A stretch of 64,000 nucleotides of DNA from F-183 sp964627455 (GTDB lineage: Bacteria > Acidobacteriota > Terriglobia > Bryobacterales > Bryobacteraceae): contig CAZVKC010000038.1 of NCBI GenBank assembly GCA_964627455.1, forward strand, positions 1 to 64,000, written 5' to 3'. A model generated the notes under the pieces. That model saw nothing but the letters and a program-made list of their open reading frames with translations. It made no database searches and had not been told where the DNA came from. The position numbers and the translations under genes were made by a program. Every line of letters begins with the position of its first letter. Position 1 is the stretch's first letter. This document shows positions 8,832 through 16,734 of the stretch, in pieces.

Positions 8832-10696
8832 AGATCCACCTCGTTGCGCTACTGGCACTGATGATCGCCGGAGGATCCGCCGCGGGTCAGGAACCCTCGC
8901 TGCAACTCGACGTCGCGAGGGGCTGGCGCCTCGCAACAACCGATGACCCGCGCTTCGCGGATCCGGGGTTCGACGATGCTTCGTGGCGCGAGCTTCGTTT
9001 CCCCTTGCCTCCTCTGCCGCCGGGCGAGAACCCCTTCGGCGTGTCGCAAGGATGGGTCTGGCTCAGAAAGCCGGTCGCCGTGCCGGAATGGGCAGCCCGC
9101 AAAGAAGGATTCACGCTGACGCTCGGCAGTTTCGCCGAAGTCTATGAGGTCTACGCCGGCGGCGTGAAGGTTGGAAGCGCCGGCAGTCCGCGATTGACCG
9201 AAACGTACGTTGCGCGGCCGCGGACCTTCATCATTCCGGCCTCCGCGATCCGGTCAGGCCGCCTCGTGCTGGCGCTCCGCGTCTGGTGCTCCCGATTCTT
9301 CGGACCTCCTGCCCTGGCCGTCAGCGGCGTGCCGGATCGCGGACCCTACCTGTTGACGGACTCCGCCAGCGCCCCGGCCCAACCCGGCGAGCATTCCCTG
9401 CGCGAGCGGCAGCAGAGCAAGACCATCGATTTCGCCATCAGCCTCGTCCTCCTGATGCTGGTCCTGCTTCTGGTCTCGGGTTGGCTCCTGGCGCGCAAAC
9501 AGCATTCCGGATTGATCTGGTTCGCTGGATTCCTGGTCGGCGAGGCCCTCACGAGTCTTTGGATCACGCTGGCGATCGCCGCGGACTGGCCCCAGGCCAC
9601 GACGCAGATTGCCGGCAACCTGCTGGGACTGAGCGCGCTGTGCCTCGCCCAGTGGGCGCTGGCGGAAATCGGGGTTCGCGCCGGCTGGCGGCTGCATCTC
9701 ATCACCGCGTTCCCGCTGCTGATGCAGATGCTGTACAACGCTTCCGGGCAGCCGTTCGATTTCGTGTGGATCGTCAGCGCGATTTCTCTTCTGCAGACCA
9801 GCCTGGCCATCATCACGGGACGCAGCGCTCTGTCGGCATGGCGGGAAAAGCGGAACCCACAGGCATGGCGTCTCGCCGGAGTCGCCGCGTTTCTGTTACT
9901 GCAAACACAGAATGTGCCGTCCCCTTGGGCCATTCTGGCGCCGGCCATCACACCGCTGGGATCGATCTCTCTCTACAGCGTGGCGACGGTACTGGTCAGC
10001 AGTGTTCTCACCGCGGCCGTGATTCTCGGCCTCGGCGCCACGCATCAGCGGCTGGCGAGCGAACTCGAGGCGGCGCGCGCCGTACAGCAGTTGCTCCTGC
10101 CACGATCGATGCGCCGGGAGGTCGAAGCCGTCTATCTGCCCGCCTCGGAAGTGGGTGGCGATTTCTACTTCACTGAACCCGCGGACGGCGGCCTGTTGGT
10201 CGTGGTCGGAGACGTGAGCGGCAAAGGCCTGAAAGCAGCGATGATCGTATCCGTGCTCCTGGGCGCTCTGCGTGCGCGGCGCTCGAACCGGCCGGCTGCG
10301 ACGCTGGCGGAGTTGAATCGAGTCGCGGTGGCTACGCTATCCGGTAACGGATTCGTGACCGCCGTAGCCGCCTGGATCGAGAAGGATCGGGTCACCGTCG
10401 CAAACGCGGGAAATCCGGCTCCCTACTCTGCTGGCGCGGAACTGCCTGTCGAATCCGGATTGCCTCTGGGCGTCGTGCCGGAGATCGAATACGCGCAGTG
10501 CGAATTCGCCCGTCCGGAGCAGTTGACCTTCGTCTCGGACGGTGTCGTGGAAGCAGCCAGCGCGGCAGGCGAGTTGTTCGGCTTCGACCGCACACGGGAG
10601 GTCTCGGCGCATTCGGCGCGGGAGATCGCGGAAGCCGCCCGCGCCTGGGGCCAGAACGACGACATCACCGTCGTGACCGTGCGGACGAGCGCCTGA
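8828..10696 (+). CDS. Membrane-bound PP2C/SpoIIE-type serine phosphatase, array copy 5 (divergent)
   Basis: A 622-residue last member of the array, overlapping copy 4 by ATGA. The signal peptide is MKIHLVALLALMIAGGSAAG, and the sensor domain has TDDPRFADPGFDDASW. Membrane helices lie at about 200-410. The linker LASELEAARAVQQLLLP resembles that of copy 1. The PP2C domain keeps SEVGGDFYFTE, GDVSGKGLKAAMIVS, FVSDGVVEAAS and QNDDITVVTV, but the middle differs from the other copies: the GGGFVTCC motif is GNGFVTAV, and NAGHP is NAGNP. It should still bind metal, but may differ in activity or partner. The gene ends 10 bp before the convergent flgL. Confidence 0.87.
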   Translation: MKIHLVALLALMIAGGSAAGQEPSLQLDVARGWRLATTDDPRFADPGFDDASWRELRFPLPPLPPGENPFGVSQGWVWLRKPVAVPEWAARKEGFTLTLGSFAEVYEVYAGGVKVGSAGSPRLTETYVARPRTFIIPASAIRSGRLVLALRVWCSRFFGPPALAVSGVPDRGPYLLTDSASAPAQPGEHSLRERQQSKTIDFAISLVLLMLVLLLVSGWLLARKQHSGLIWFAGFLVGEALTSLWITLAIAADWPQATTQIAGNLLGLSALCLAQWALAEIGVRAGWRLHLITAFPLLMQMLYNASGQPFDFVWIVSAISLLQTSLAIITGRSALSAWREKRNPQAWRLAGVAAFLLLQTQNVPSPWAILAPAITPLGSISLYSVATVLVSSVLTAAVILGLGATHQRLASELEAARAVQQLLLPRSMRREVEAVYLPASEVGGDFYFTEPADGGLLVVVGDVSGKGLKAAMIVSVLLGALRARRSNRPAATLAELNRVAVATLSGNGFVTAVAAWIEKDRVTVANAGNPAPYSAGAELPVESGLPLGVVPEIEYAQCEFARPEQLTFVSDGVVEAASAAGELFGFDRTREVSAHSAREIAEAARAWGQNDDITVVTVRTSA

Positions 10697-10706
10697 ACCC
10701 CGTGCG

Positions 10707-11618
10707 TTACTTCAGATAGTCGAAGAGATTGCTGCGGTTGGTGAACTGGGCCCGGGATTGGAGGGCCGCCTGTTGCTGGAGTTGCGCCTGCTGCAACTCG
10801 AGGATCGCCTGCGTGGCGTCGGTGTTCTCGATGTCCGCGATTTCGGTGGTCACGTCGAGTTCGAGTTTCTTGCCGTATTCGACTGCCTCGGTGACCTTGT
10901 TCTGCGAAGCGCCGTAGTAGGCAAGCATGCGCTCGAGATAGGGCGCGGCGGAAGCCATCCGGTCGAGAGCGGTCGAGATCGCCGTGTCGTCATTGGCGAG
11001 CAGCGCGGAACGAAGGCTGGTCAGCGTCTGAAAGACGCTCGTGTTCGGATCGGCGGAGTCGAAGATTTCGGCGGCGGTTTTGCTGATCGTGAAACGCGAG
11101 CCATTGGGATGTTGGATTTCGCGCGTGTTTGTCGTGCCGCCGGCATAGGCCGGGATCGGCGGCGTCTGAGTGAGGTCGATCGAGTATGGAGCGGTCAGAT
11201 CCTTGTCGCCGGAGAAGATGAAGCGGCCCTCGATGGTGGTGCGGCTGATGCCGACGAGTTGCTCCATGATGGAGCCGACTTCGGTGGCGAGTGTGGCGCG
11301 CGTGTCGGCGGTTTGCGTCGAATTGGCGCCTTGGGTCCCGAGGACGCGGGCGCGTTCGAAGGCGGAACTCGCCTGGCTGATGGCTTTTTCGGCGGCGTTT
11401 ACCTCGGCCTGCACGCGGGTCAGGTTCGCGTTGGACTGTTTGGCGGCGGACAACGAGGCTCGCGCCGCAAGCAGCGACGAGATCTGATCGGGATCATCGG
11501 ACACCCTCGTGATCCGCTTGCCGGAGGCAAGTTGTTGCTGCGCCCTCTCCATGCGCCGCTGGATGTTATTCACCGTGGAAAGGAACAGGGAGTTGGATGC
11601 GTCGAGGTTGGTCAGCAT
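10707..11618 (-). CDS. flgL: Flagellar hook-associated protein 3 (hook-filament junction)
   Basis: A 303-residue FlgL, which with FlgK joins the flagellar hook to the flagellin filament outside the cell. The N-terminal helix region (about 1-130) has the flagellin-like SLFLSTVNNIQRRMERAQQQ and the signature SGKRITRVSDDPDQISSLLA. The C-terminal helices contain ATQAILELQQAQLQQQAAL and end in NRSNLFDYLK, matching the usual SLLDYL-type end. Length is normal for the short FlgL forms. It lies 5 bp downstream of flgK in the same operon and is exported by the flagellar type III system, consistent with the lack of a signal peptide. Confidence 0.93.
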   Translation of the reverse strand: MLTNLDASNSLFLSTVNNIQRRMERAQQQLASGKRITRVSDDPDQISSLLAARASLSAAKQSNANLTRVQAEVNAAEKAISQASSAFERARVLGTQGANSTQTADTRATLATEVGSIMEQLVGISRTTIEGRFIFSGDKDLTAPYSIDLTQTPPIPAYAGGTTNTREIQHPNGSRFTISKTAAEIFDSADPNTSVFQTLTSLRSALLANDDTAISTALDRMASAAPYLERMLAYYGASQNKVTEAVEYGKKLELDVTTEIADIENTDATQAILELQQAQLQQQAALQSRAQFTNRSNLFDYLK

Positions 11619-11623
11619 GGCGG

Positions 11624-12985
11624 TTAATGAAGCATGTTGAGGGCGGTTTGGGTCAGTTCGTTGATGACCCGGAAAAGTTCGGCCGAGGCCTGGTAGGCGC
11701 GCTGGAACTGGACGAGTTCGGCGGCCGAGGCGTTGAGGTCGACCCCGGATAACTCGTCGCGGTAGCTGCGGGCCTGGGCGAGGAGGGATTCGCCGGTGTC
11801 GGCATTGTTCTTTGCCGATGACAGGTCCCGGCCGAAATTCGCGCCGAGCGCACCGTAGTATTCGCTGAAGCTGAGACCGTTGATGGTCTTGGCGGTGGAG
11901 AGCGCGGCGAAGTTGAGGGCGTTGCCATTGCCGCCGGGCGCGGTGGTCAGTGCGGCGGCAAGATCGTCAGGGGTCAGGTTTGTGACGGCGAGCGTGACGG
12001 CCTCTCCCTTCGTCGAGTCATAGGCGAAGATGTCTCCGGTGGGGGGCGTACCGGCCGGTGTCAGGCCGGAACGCTGGACCTGGTTGACCTGATCGGCGAA
12101 TCCTTTGGCGAGGGTGTTCAACTGCGTCATGTAGCCCGGCAACAGCGTGTTTCGCTCGTTGAGCAGGGCTCCCAGTTTGCCGTCCACGATCTGGCCTGTA
12201 ATATCGCGGCCGTCCGAGTCGAGGATCGCCGTCGAGGTGTTGGACGGATCGGCCGAGATCTTCCATTGGGATTCCCCGACAAGCATCGGCGTGCGTCCGC
12301 TGAGGTAGACGTTCACGGTGCCGTCGGGCTGGAAGATCGGTTGGACGCTGGCGTATTGCGACAGCTCTTCGAGGGTCGAGTAAACCATCGCGTCGAGGCC
12401 GGCGTCGTGGCTCGCGGTGGAATTGAGGCGGCGCTGGATGTTGATCTGCTGCAGCCGTTCGATGCGCGAGTTGATGCTATCGACCGAATCGCGAATCTGC
12501 GAATCGGCCTGTGCGGATACCTTGGCCAGTTCGGTGGCCGATTGATTGAAACTTTGCGCCGTGGCGGCGGCCTGGTCGATGACCGCCTGCCGGGCCAGTT
12601 TGTTGTTGGGGTTGACGCTCAACTGGGAAAACGAGTTGAAGAACTTCGAGAGCGACGAGGGGATCGAGTAATCCGAGTTGAGATTGAAGATCCTTTCGGC
12701 GCGCGAGAGATCGGTTTTGAGCTGGGACGCGTAGTTGAGGGTTCCCTGCTGATCCCGGACGGCGGTTTCTGCATACGTCGAGCGGCTGTCCTGCAATGAT
12801 CCCGGCCGGATGCCGCCCGGAAGCCCGGCTTCGACATTGAACGGATTGTTGATGATCGTCGCGCGCTGGCGGGACCACCCCGGCGTGTAGACGTTGGTGA
12901 CGTTGTTCTGGATGGTCTGTAGCGCCCGGTCGAAGGCTCGTTGCGCCGCCGCGGCGTTCACCAGCGAGATGGAGAGGTTGCCCAT
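11624..12985 (-). CDS. flgK: Flagellar hook-associated protein 1
   Basis: A 453-residue FlgK, the junction protein between hook and FlgL. The N-terminal FlgBC-like rod segment is NNVTNVYTPGWSRQRATI (family pattern NNxANxxTPGYSRQ), preceded by a helix starting MGNLSISLVNAA. A long coiled-coil region follows (about 80-190). The C-terminal signature ELVQFQRAYQASAELFRVIN ends the protein. Secreted through the flagellar apparatus with no cleaved signal. It is followed by flgL after 5 bp and preceded by a probable FlgN-like chaperone gene after 3 bp, the usual order in which the chaperone sits next to its clients. Confidence 0.94.
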   Translation of the reverse strand: MGNLSISLVNAAAAQRAFDRALQTIQNNVTNVYTPGWSRQRATIINNPFNVEAGLPGGIRPGSLQDSRSTYAETAVRDQQGTLNYASQLKTDLSRAERIFNLNSDYSIPSSLSKFFNSFSQLSVNPNNKLARQAVIDQAAATAQSFNQSATELAKVSAQADSQIRDSVDSINSRIERLQQINIQRRLNSTASHDAGLDAMVYSTLEELSQYASVQPIFQPDGTVNVYLSGRTPMLVGESQWKISADPSNTSTAILDSDGRDITGQIVDGKLGALLNERNTLLPGYMTQLNTLAKGFADQVNQVQRSGLTPAGTPPTGDIFAYDSTKGEAVTLAVTNLTPDDLAAALTTAPGGNGNALNFAALSTAKTINGLSFSEYYGALGANFGRDLSSAKNNADTGESLLAQARSYRDELSGVDLNASAAELVQFQRAYQASAELFRVINELTQTALNMLH

Positions 12986-12988
12986 GGA

Positions 12989-13372
12989 TCAGCCTGCTTC
13001 TTCGACCGAGGCAGTGCGCGCTGCGCCTGCCCATTGCGCCGGGGCGCCTGTAACGTCGTATGCGCTGGCTCCGGTTTCATCGAGAGGCCCCGCAAGACGG
13101 TACCATCCGGCCTGCAGCTTGCGGGCGTTCTCAAACAGCGGTTCGATCTGGCGGATTTGCGCCTGGATGCCCGTGACGCCGGCCAGGGCCGACTCGCGGT
13201 CGGCGCCGGAAGAAGGGAATTGACCGATCCAGTCCTCGAGACCGCGCACTGCCGATTCCAGATGCTCCAGCATCCGGGCGCTGCTTGCGGGGGAAGTGGA
13301 CGGATGGAGGAGATGACCCCGAACCGCGTCGAGGTCCTCGCGGATCCGGTGCAGAGGCTGACGATTGCTCAT
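12989..13372 (-). CDS. Probable FlgN-like flagellar chaperone (by position)
   Basis: A 127-residue, mostly helical, soluble protein with no recognisable motif of its own. It lies exactly where flgN is found in many flagellar operons, between flgM and flgK, and overlaps flgM by ATGA. A long amphipathic helix runs through ARMLEHLESAVRGLEDWIG, and a second one, IQAQIRQIEPLFENARKLQA, resembles the helical hairpin of FlgN chaperones. The C-terminal 35 residues are Ala/Gly-rich and probably disordered. The FlgN assignment rests on context, size and helix content rather than on clear sequence identity; a different filament-assembly protein is possible. Confidence 0.5.
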   Translation of the reverse strand: MSNRQPLHRIREDLDAVRGHLLHPSTSPASSARMLEHLESAVRGLEDWIGQFPSSGADRESALAGVTGIQAQIRQIEPLFENARKLQAGWYRLAGPLDETGASAYDVTGAPAQWAGAARTASVEEAG

Positions 13373-13659
13373 GCCGTCATGAACTCCTGGATCATCTTCC
13401 GGCTGAGTGCTCCGGCATCGACACGGTAGGATCCCTCCGTCACCGACTTCTCAATTGCCCGCACCGATTGCACCCGGGCGGGATCCTCCACACTGAGGTC
13501 CCGTAATGCCGCACCCAGGTTCGAAAGCTGGACCCGGTCCGAATGACCGTCGAGCCGGGAACGGCTGCTCCCCTCGCTTCCGGACGTTTGGGTCACCCCG
13601 GACGACTGCTGCAATGCGTTCGCAGATACCTGAGACAGGAGTGGGTTGTCGATTTTCAT
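13369..13659 (-). CDS. flgM: Negative regulator of flagellin synthesis (anti-sigma-28 factor FlgM)
   Basis: A 96-residue FlgM, which holds the flagellar sigma factor inactive until the hook is complete and FlgM is exported. The N-terminus is Ser/Thr/Gly-rich and probably disordered. The C-terminal half matches the FlgM pattern: DRVQLSNLGAALRDL, RVQSVRAIEKSVTEGSYRVD and ALSRKMIQEFM. It is the first gene of the operon; the next gene overlaps by 4 bp. Upstream, the 213-bp intergenic region carries a palindrome at 13745-13769. Having flgM ahead of flgK and flgL suggests that the three late junction components are controlled together. Confidence 0.88.
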   Translation of the reverse strand: MKIDNPLLSQVSANALQQSSGVTQTSGSEGSSRSRLDGHSDRVQLSNLGAALRDLSVEDPARVQSVRAIEKSVTEGSYRVDAGALSRKMIQEFMTA

Positions 13660-13744
13660 AGTCGCCTCGATGGTCTTATCGGAGAGAGGTAGGGAGATTT
13701 GAGAGGAGTAATCGAATTTACAAACTTTTACAGTGTGCGCCTGT

Positions 13745-13769
13745 CCTCTTGATTAACACTGTTAAGAGG
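13745..13769. promoter_or_regulatory. Palindromic element between divergent flgM and a heme-copper gene
   Basis: Arms CCTCTT and AAGAGG enclose a core TTAAC-act-GTTAA, giving two nested inverted repeats within 25 bp. It lies in an AT-richer intergenic region, 86 bp upstream of flgM on the minus strand and about 104 bp upstream of the gene at 13873. There is no T tract, so an operator is more likely than a terminator. The regulator is unknown. Confidence 0.4.
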
Positions 13770-13872
13770 CGGAGAGACGTTCCTTGTGGGACCTCGCTGA
13801 ACGTGTCTTCGCTCTTTGTCCGAACTCTCAGTCCGAATCCGGCGTAACGCCTAGCATGAGGAAGACCGCTAT

Positions 13873-15225
13873 ATGAAGTCCTGGTCACACTACCGTTTTG
13901 CAGCCTGTCTCCTGGGCGGCGCCGCCACGCTGGCGTTCGGAGCCCCATCCACCAACGTCACCTTCTATAAAGAGGTCCTGCCGGTTTTGCAGAAAAACTG
14001 CCAGGGTTGTCACCGGCCCGGCGAAGCTGCGCCGATGTCGTTTTTGACCTATGATTCGTCCCGGCCATGGGCCAAGGCGATCAAAGCTGCCGTTGCCAGC
14101 CGCAAGATGCCGCCGTGGCACGCGGATCCGGCCCATGGGAAATTCCTCAACGACCGGCGCCTGAGCGAGCAGGATGTGCAAACGCTGGTAGCCTGGGCGG
14201 ACACGGGGGCCAAGGCCGGCAATCCCAAGGATGCGCCGAAGCCGCTGCAGTTCCTCGAAGGCTGGGAGATCGGCAAACCGGACCTGGTGCTCGAAATGCC
14301 GTCCGCTTTCGAGGTTCCGGCGAGCGGCACGATCGACTATCAGTACGTCGCGATTCCGACCAACTTCAAAGAAGACAAGTGGGTGCAGATTGCCGAAGCC
14401 CGTCCCGACGACCGCGAGCACGTGCACCACATCATCGCGTTCATCCGCGAGCCCGGCTCCCCCTATATGAAGGACCTGCCGGAAGGCGTGCCGATGACGG
14501 CCAAGCAGATTTACGAGATCGCGAAGAAGAACATGCCGGCGGGCAGCCGCGTGAGCGGTGACAACAACGGGTTCGCCGACATGCTGGTGGGCTACGCGCC
14601 GGGGACCCCGGCCGTGAGCTTCAAGCCGGGGCAGGCGAAGCTCGTGAAGGCCGGCAGCCACCTCGTGCTGCAGATGCATTACACGGCCAATGGCAAGGCG
14701 GGACGCGACAAATCGCGCATCGGCCTGATTTTCTCCAAGGTTCCGGTGCAGGAACGCGTGATCAGCCTGGCCTCGGGCAACAACAAGTTCGAGATTCCGC
14801 CGCAGGATCCGAACTATCGCGTCGACTCGACTTTCACGTTGCAGGAGAAGGCGACACTCATCGGTTTGCTGCCGCACATGCATTTGCGCGGCAAGAGTTT
14901 CCTGTATACGGCGGTGTACCCGACCGGCGAGAAGGAGATTCTGCTGAGCGTGCCGAAGTACGACTTCAACTGGCAGAACTGGTATGAGCTGGCCTCGCCG
15001 AAGGTGCTGCCGGCGGGGACGCGGATTGACTGCGTGGCGCACTTCGACAATTCGCCGAACAATCCGGCCAATCCGGATCCAAGCAAGAAAGTGCATTTCG
15101 GCGAGCAGAGCTGGGATGAGATGATGCTGGGCTTTTTCGACGTGGCGATTTCCACGGACGTGCAGCCGGCCGATGTGATGCGTCCGAAACGGCAGCAACA
15201 ACGGAAGCCGTCGTCGGACGAATAA
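13873..15225 (+). CDS. Secreted cytochrome c / copper type II ascorbate-dependent monooxygenase-like protein, paralogue 1
   Basis: A 450-residue exported protein with signal peptide (about 1-23) and two parts. Residues 35-125 are a cytochrome-c-like domain with one heme-binding CQGCH and a probable axial Met in AAPMSF or KMPPW. Residues 150-440 resemble the two-copper core of peptidylglycine/dopamine monooxygenases: HVHHIIAF and LQMHY (first copper site), LLPHMHLRGKSF (second site His pair) and SWDEMMLGFFDVA (Met ligand region). Such a protein could couple electron delivery by heme to copper-dependent hydroxylation, but no reaction is proven for the family. It is first of three homologous neighbours, and a hairpin at 15242 may separate it from the next. 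Confidence 0.78.
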   Translation: MKSWSHYRFAACLLGGAATLAFGAPSTNVTFYKEVLPVLQKNCQGCHRPGEAAPMSFLTYDSSRPWAKAIKAAVASRKMPPWHADPAHGKFLNDRRLSEQDVQTLVAWADTGAKAGNPKDAPKPLQFLEGWEIGKPDLVLEMPSAFEVPASGTIDYQYVAIPTNFKEDKWVQIAEARPDDREHVHHIIAFIREPGSPYMKDLPEGVPMTAKQIYEIAKKNMPAGSRVSGDNNGFADMLVGYAPGTPAVSFKPGQAKLVKAGSHLVLQMHYTANGKAGRDKSRIGLIFSKVPVQERVISLASGNNKFEIPPQDPNYRVDSTFTLQEKATLIGLLPHMHLRGKSFLYTAVYPTGEKEILLSVPKYDFNWQNWYELASPKVLPAGTRIDCVAHFDNSPNNPANPDPSKKVHFGEQSWDEMMLGFFDVAISTDVQPADVMRPKRQQQRKPSSDE

Positions 15226-15241
15226 GAACGTTAGACTGAAT

Positions 15242-15273
15242 GGGCAGGATTCGTGATGACGCGGTTCCTGCCC
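15242..15273 (+). terminator. Hairpin between heme-copper paralogues 1 and 2
   Basis: Arms GGGCAGGA (15242-15249) and TCCTGCCC (15266-15273) pair perfectly over 8 bp around a 16-base loop and are followed by GTTTCGC. It lies 16 bp after the stop at 15225. The weak T tract makes this a moderate terminator or an attenuator. Confidence 0.5.
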
Positions 15274-15319
15274 GTTTCGCATGAGAAACAACAGAAGTAA
15301 ATTCGTGAGGAACGCAACC

Positions 15320-16678
15320 ATGTATCGTAGCCTTCTCCTCCTCCTGACGTTTTCCGCCGCCGGCGCCCTGAGCCTCAGCGCGGCGAACACGACGGGAACG
15401 TCGACGCCGACGTTCTACAAGGACGTGCTGCCCGTACTGCAGAAGAACTGCCAGGACTGCCACCGTCCGGGCGAAGCGGGTCCGATGACTTTCCTGTCGT
15501 ACAAGGACTCGCGCCCGTGGGCGAAGGCCATCAAGCAGGCGGTGCAGAAGGGGTCGATGCCGCCGTGGTTTGCGGATCCGAATCACGGCAAGTTTGCCAA
15601 TGAGCGGCGGCTGACGCAGCAGGAGATCGCGACGCTGGTCGCGTGGGCCGATGGCGGCGCTCCGGAAGGCAATGCCAAGGATGCCCCGAAGCCGCGGCAG
15701 TTTGCCGATGGCTGGATGATCGGGCAGCCGGACAAGATCATTCCGATGCCGAAGGCGTTCCAGGTTCCGGCTTCAGGGACGGTGGAATACAACTATGTGA
15801 TCCTGCCGACTGGCTTGACAGAAGACGCCTGGATCGAGAAGGCGGAACTCCGCCCCGGCAACCGTGCGGTGAATCATCACGTGATTGCGTTCATCCGGCC
15901 TCCGGGCTCGAACTGGTTCCGCGACCAGAAGCCGGGGGAATTCTTCGTGCCGAAAAAAGCCGAGCGCGGCGCCCGCAGGTCGAGCGAGGATGGCGCGGGA
16001 GATCCGCGTGTGGAACTGCTGGTGGGCTACGCTCCCGGCCTGCAGCCGGTGGAGGCTCCGGCGGGTTCGGCGAAGCTGCTGAAGGCCGGCAGTGACATCG
16101 TCCTGCAACTGCACTACACGTCGAACGGCAAGCCGGCTGAGGATCTCAGCAAGATCGGGCTTGTGTTCGCGAAGACGCCGCCGAAGTACCGGCAGTTGAC
16201 GATGAACGCGACCAACAACCGTTTCGCGATTCCGCCGAATGCATCGGCGCATGAGGTGAAGTCGTCGATCACGCTGCAGGAAGAAGTCGGGCTGATCTGG
16301 ATGATGCCGCATATGCATCTGCGCGGCAAGGATTTTGTTTATACCGCGGTGTATCCGAGCGGCGAGCGCGAGATCCTGCTGAACGTTCCGAAGTACGACT
16401 TCAACTGGCAACTCGGCTACCAGTTTGCGAAACCGAAGATCCTGCCGAAGGGCACTCGCATCGAATGCGTGGCGCACTTCGACAATTCGCGCAACAATGC
16501 CGCGAATCCGAACCCGGATATCGAGGTCCGCTGGGGCGATCAGAGCTGGGAAGAGATGATGATCGGCTGGTTCGACGTGGCGATTTCGCCGACCATGGAT
16601 CCGATGGATATTTACCGGCCGAAGCCGACGAGTTCCAATGCTCCCGGCGCAGGCGCTTCGAGGAAACCCGCCGAGTAG
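15320..16678 (+). CDS. Secreted cytochrome c / copper type II ascorbate-dependent monooxygenase-like protein, paralogue 2
   Basis: A 452-residue paralogue of the preceding gene. The signal peptide is MYRSLLLLLTFSAAGALSLSA. The heme motif is CQDCH within KNCQDCHRPGEAGPM. The copper ligand segments are all present: NHHVIAFIRPPGS, VLQLHYTSNG, MMPHMHLRGKDF and SWEEMMIGWFDVAIS. The ATG at 15320 is preferred over 15281 because the signal peptide starts there and GAGGAA lies about 8 bases before it. The insert between the first and second copper segments is longer than in paralogue 1 and rich in charged residues (about 210-235). The C-terminus is a short Ser/Pro/Ala tail. Confidence 0.78.
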   Translation: MYRSLLLLLTFSAAGALSLSAANTTGTSTPTFYKDVLPVLQKNCQDCHRPGEAGPMTFLSYKDSRPWAKAIKQAVQKGSMPPWFADPNHGKFANERRLTQQEIATLVAWADGGAPEGNAKDAPKPRQFADGWMIGQPDKIIPMPKAFQVPASGTVEYNYVILPTGLTEDAWIEKAELRPGNRAVNHHVIAFIRPPGSNWFRDQKPGEFFVPKKAERGARRSSEDGAGDPRVELLVGYAPGLQPVEAPAGSAKLLKAGSDIVLQLHYTSNGKPAEDLSKIGLVFAKTPPKYRQLTMNATNNRFAIPPNASAHEVKSSITLQEEVGLIWMMPHMHLRGKDFVYTAVYPSGEREILLNVPKYDFNWQLGYQFAKPKILPKGTRIECVAHFDNSRNNAANPNPDIEVRWGDQSWEEMMIGWFDVAISPTMDPMDIYRPKPTSSNAPGAGASRKPAE

Positions 16679-16696
16679 CGGGCGAGTCCAAGCAGG

Positions 16697-16702
16697 TATA
16701 AT
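16697..16702 (+). promoter_or_regulatory. Possible -10 box (TATAAT) ahead of heme-copper paralogue 3
   Basis: A perfect TATAAT lies 33 bp upstream of the ATG at 16735 in otherwise GC-rich DNA, just after the stop of paralogue 2. No good -35 hexamer is seen at the usual distance, so the promoter is uncertain; if real, paralogue 3 can be transcribed independently. Confidence 0.35.
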
Positions 16703-16734
16703 CAGGTTCCTCTACTCTTGAAATTCAGGTGCAT

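Noticed and set aside
13885..15390. 501-residue open frame opposite the first heme-copper gene
   Set aside because: His/Arg-rich antisense shadow; the plus-strand gene has heme and copper motifs.
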